Positions 5,860 to 6,746 of a stretch of DNA of 6,746 nt are shown here, piece after piece. Within the stretch, counting starts at the first letter, position 1. Every line of letters begins with the position of its first letter. The stretch is from Actinomycetota bacterium (GTDB lineage Bacteria; Actinomycetota; Actinomycetes; Mycobacteriales; Jatrophihabitantaceae), in assembly GCA_019241805.1 (NCBI GenBank), contig JAFAWL010000036.1, positions 1-6,746 on the forward strand, in the 5' to 3' direction. A program made the translations under genes and the position numbers. The notes under the pieces were generated by a model. It was given only the letters and a program-made list of their open reading frames with translations, searched no databases and was not told where the DNA came from.

Positions 5860-6746
5860 CTACGTGCAGGTCGGACTTGCGCTCGGTGAGGGTGGCGGCG
5901 AGGACGACGCGGACGCCGGCGCGCTGCCGCTGCCCGACGACGGTGGGGCCGGAGTGGTCGGGCAGGCGGGCAACACGTACTGAGCGACGGTGATCGTGAT
6001 CGTCTGCGTCAACGGGAAGGTGCTGCCCGGCGTGGGCGACTCGTCGATGATCTTGCCGTTCTGACTCTGATCGGTCACCGACTTCGAGGTCGCCGTCACG
6101 TTGGCGAAGCCGGCATCGTTGAGTGCCTTCTTGCCGTCGGCCGCGGACTGCCCGCGGACGTCCGGGATCGCGACCTTGCCGTTGGAGACCTGGATCTTGA
6201 CCACTTGGGTCGGCGCGACGGTCTCGTACGCGGGCGGGTCCTGGGCGACCACCGTGCCGGCCGGTTGTGCATTGGGCACGTCCTGCCGGGCGTATTGCAA
6301 CTTGCTGTCGTTGAGCAGCTTCACGGCGTCGTCGACCGACTGTCCGACCAGGTTCGGTACCTGCACCGTGCCCTGCTTGTAGACCGTGTAGCTAACCGTC
6401 GAACCCTTCGGCTGTTTGGAGTTGGCGCCGAACTGCTGGGTGCAGACCTTGCCGTCGGCCTCGGGCGCATCCGCGGTGGGCGGATCGCCGCAGGGCCCGC
6501 TGAAGGTGGTGATGTTGCCGGGTACGAAGCCGGCGTCACGTAGTGCCTGATTGGCCGCGTCCTGCGTGCGACCGATCAACGATGGCACCAGAACGGTCTT
6601 CGTGCCGCTCGACCCGCTCCGCACGATCGCGTAGGCGGCGATGCCGATCACGATCAGCAAGACGACCACGATGACGGCCCAGATGACCCCGGCGCGGCGG
6701 TTGTCCGGCTCGTCCTCGAAGTCCTCCACGGTCGTACCGACCAGCG
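5860..6746 (-). CDS. PASTA-domain Ser/Thr protein kinase, C-terminal part (PknB-like; 5' end outside window)
   Basis: The frame continues past the right edge with no stop (upstream codons read Leu-Val-Gly-Thr-Thr-Val). The GTG at 6727-6729 is therefore probably an internal Val, and the kinase domain should lie beyond the window. Counted from that Val: an acidic juxtamembrane segment EDFEDEPDNRR, one transmembrane helix (about 14-36), then three extracytoplasmic PASTA repeats at about 44-118, 119-183 and 184-250. Each begins with a V-P-x-L/V-x-G-type motif: VLVPSLIGRT, VQVPNLVGQS, VAIPDVRGQS. A Pro/Ser-rich tail follows (252-289). PASTA repeats bind peptidoglycan fragments in PknB-type kinases, which control growth and division. 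The first repeat carries an insert with two Cys (C80, C96), and the tail has two more (C256, C288). The gene is convergent with the sensor kinase gene, 34 bases apart. A non-kinase PASTA membrane protein is the alternative, since no kinase residues are in view. Confidence 0.85.
   Translation of the reverse strand, partial: LVGTTVEDFEDEPDNRRAGVIWAVIVVVLLIVIGIAAYAIVRSGSSGTKTVLVPSLIGRTQDAANQALRDAGFVPGNITTFSGPCGDPPTADAPEADGKVCTQQFGANSKQPKGSTVSYTVYKQGTVQVPNLVGQSVDDAVKLLNDSKLQYARQDVPNAQPAGTVVAQDPPAYETVAPTQVVKIQVSNGKVAIPDVRGQSAADGKKALNDAGFANVTATSKSVTDQSQNGKIIDESPTPGSTFPLTQTITITVAQYVLPACPTTPAPPSSGSGSAPASASSSPPPSPSASPTCT

Noticed and set aside
6727..6729. GTG as the true start of a small PASTA protein
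   Set aside because: The frame stays open to the window edge, and the following acidic juxtamembrane segment, helix and PASTA repeats match the middle-to-end of PknB-like kinases. It is more likely an internal Val.

Overview
This window looks like part of a high-GC actinobacterial chromosome (Actinomycetota). The evidence is the strong G/C preference at third codon positions, a PASTA-type Ser/Thr kinase tail, an actinobacterial LolA-like secreted protein and a TadE/G-like pilus protein. I cannot name the genus from the sequence.

Layout. (1) Positions 1-611, plus strand: an open frame that enters from the left edge. It begins as the C-terminal part of a DppB/OppB-type peptide/nickel ABC permease. 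Within a membrane segment it changes, without a frame break, into the C-terminal part of a Flp-pilus TadE/TadG-like protein. This in-frame chimera is the oddest thing in the window; it could be a genuine recombination product or an assembly/cloning join. (2) Positions 631-3622, minus strand: three tightly packed genes transcribed right to left. They encode a LolA/RseB-like exported protein, an ABC-type export ATPase (DrrA/CcmA-like with a C-terminal extension) and an ABC-2 family permease. The last two overlap by 14 bases. (3) Positions 3623-3694: a short divergent control region with 10-base tandem repeats and overlapping inverted repeats. (4) Positions 3695-5825, plus strand: an OmpR-family response regulator and its membrane sensor kinase, both with all expected catalytic residues. 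(5) Positions 5860-6746, minus strand, running off the right edge: the juxtamembrane/transmembrane/three-PASTA part of a PknB-like kinase, with a Pro/Ser-rich tail.

Working model (inference): the two-component system senses an envelope condition and, through the repeats in the shared 72-base control region, adjusts itself and the divergent LolA-like/ABC operon. That operon would export, or extract from the membrane, a hydrophobic or lipid-linked substrate. The kinase tail at the right edge is convergent to the sensor kinase and belongs to a separate cell-wall signalling unit.

No RNA gene, CRISPR array, insertion sequence or clear intrinsic terminator was seen. There is no gene-free stretch longer than 72 bases. 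The components are known families. The points most deserving follow-up are the chimeric gene at the left end, the divergent repeat region, and a small tandem duplication of the end of the LolA-like gene.
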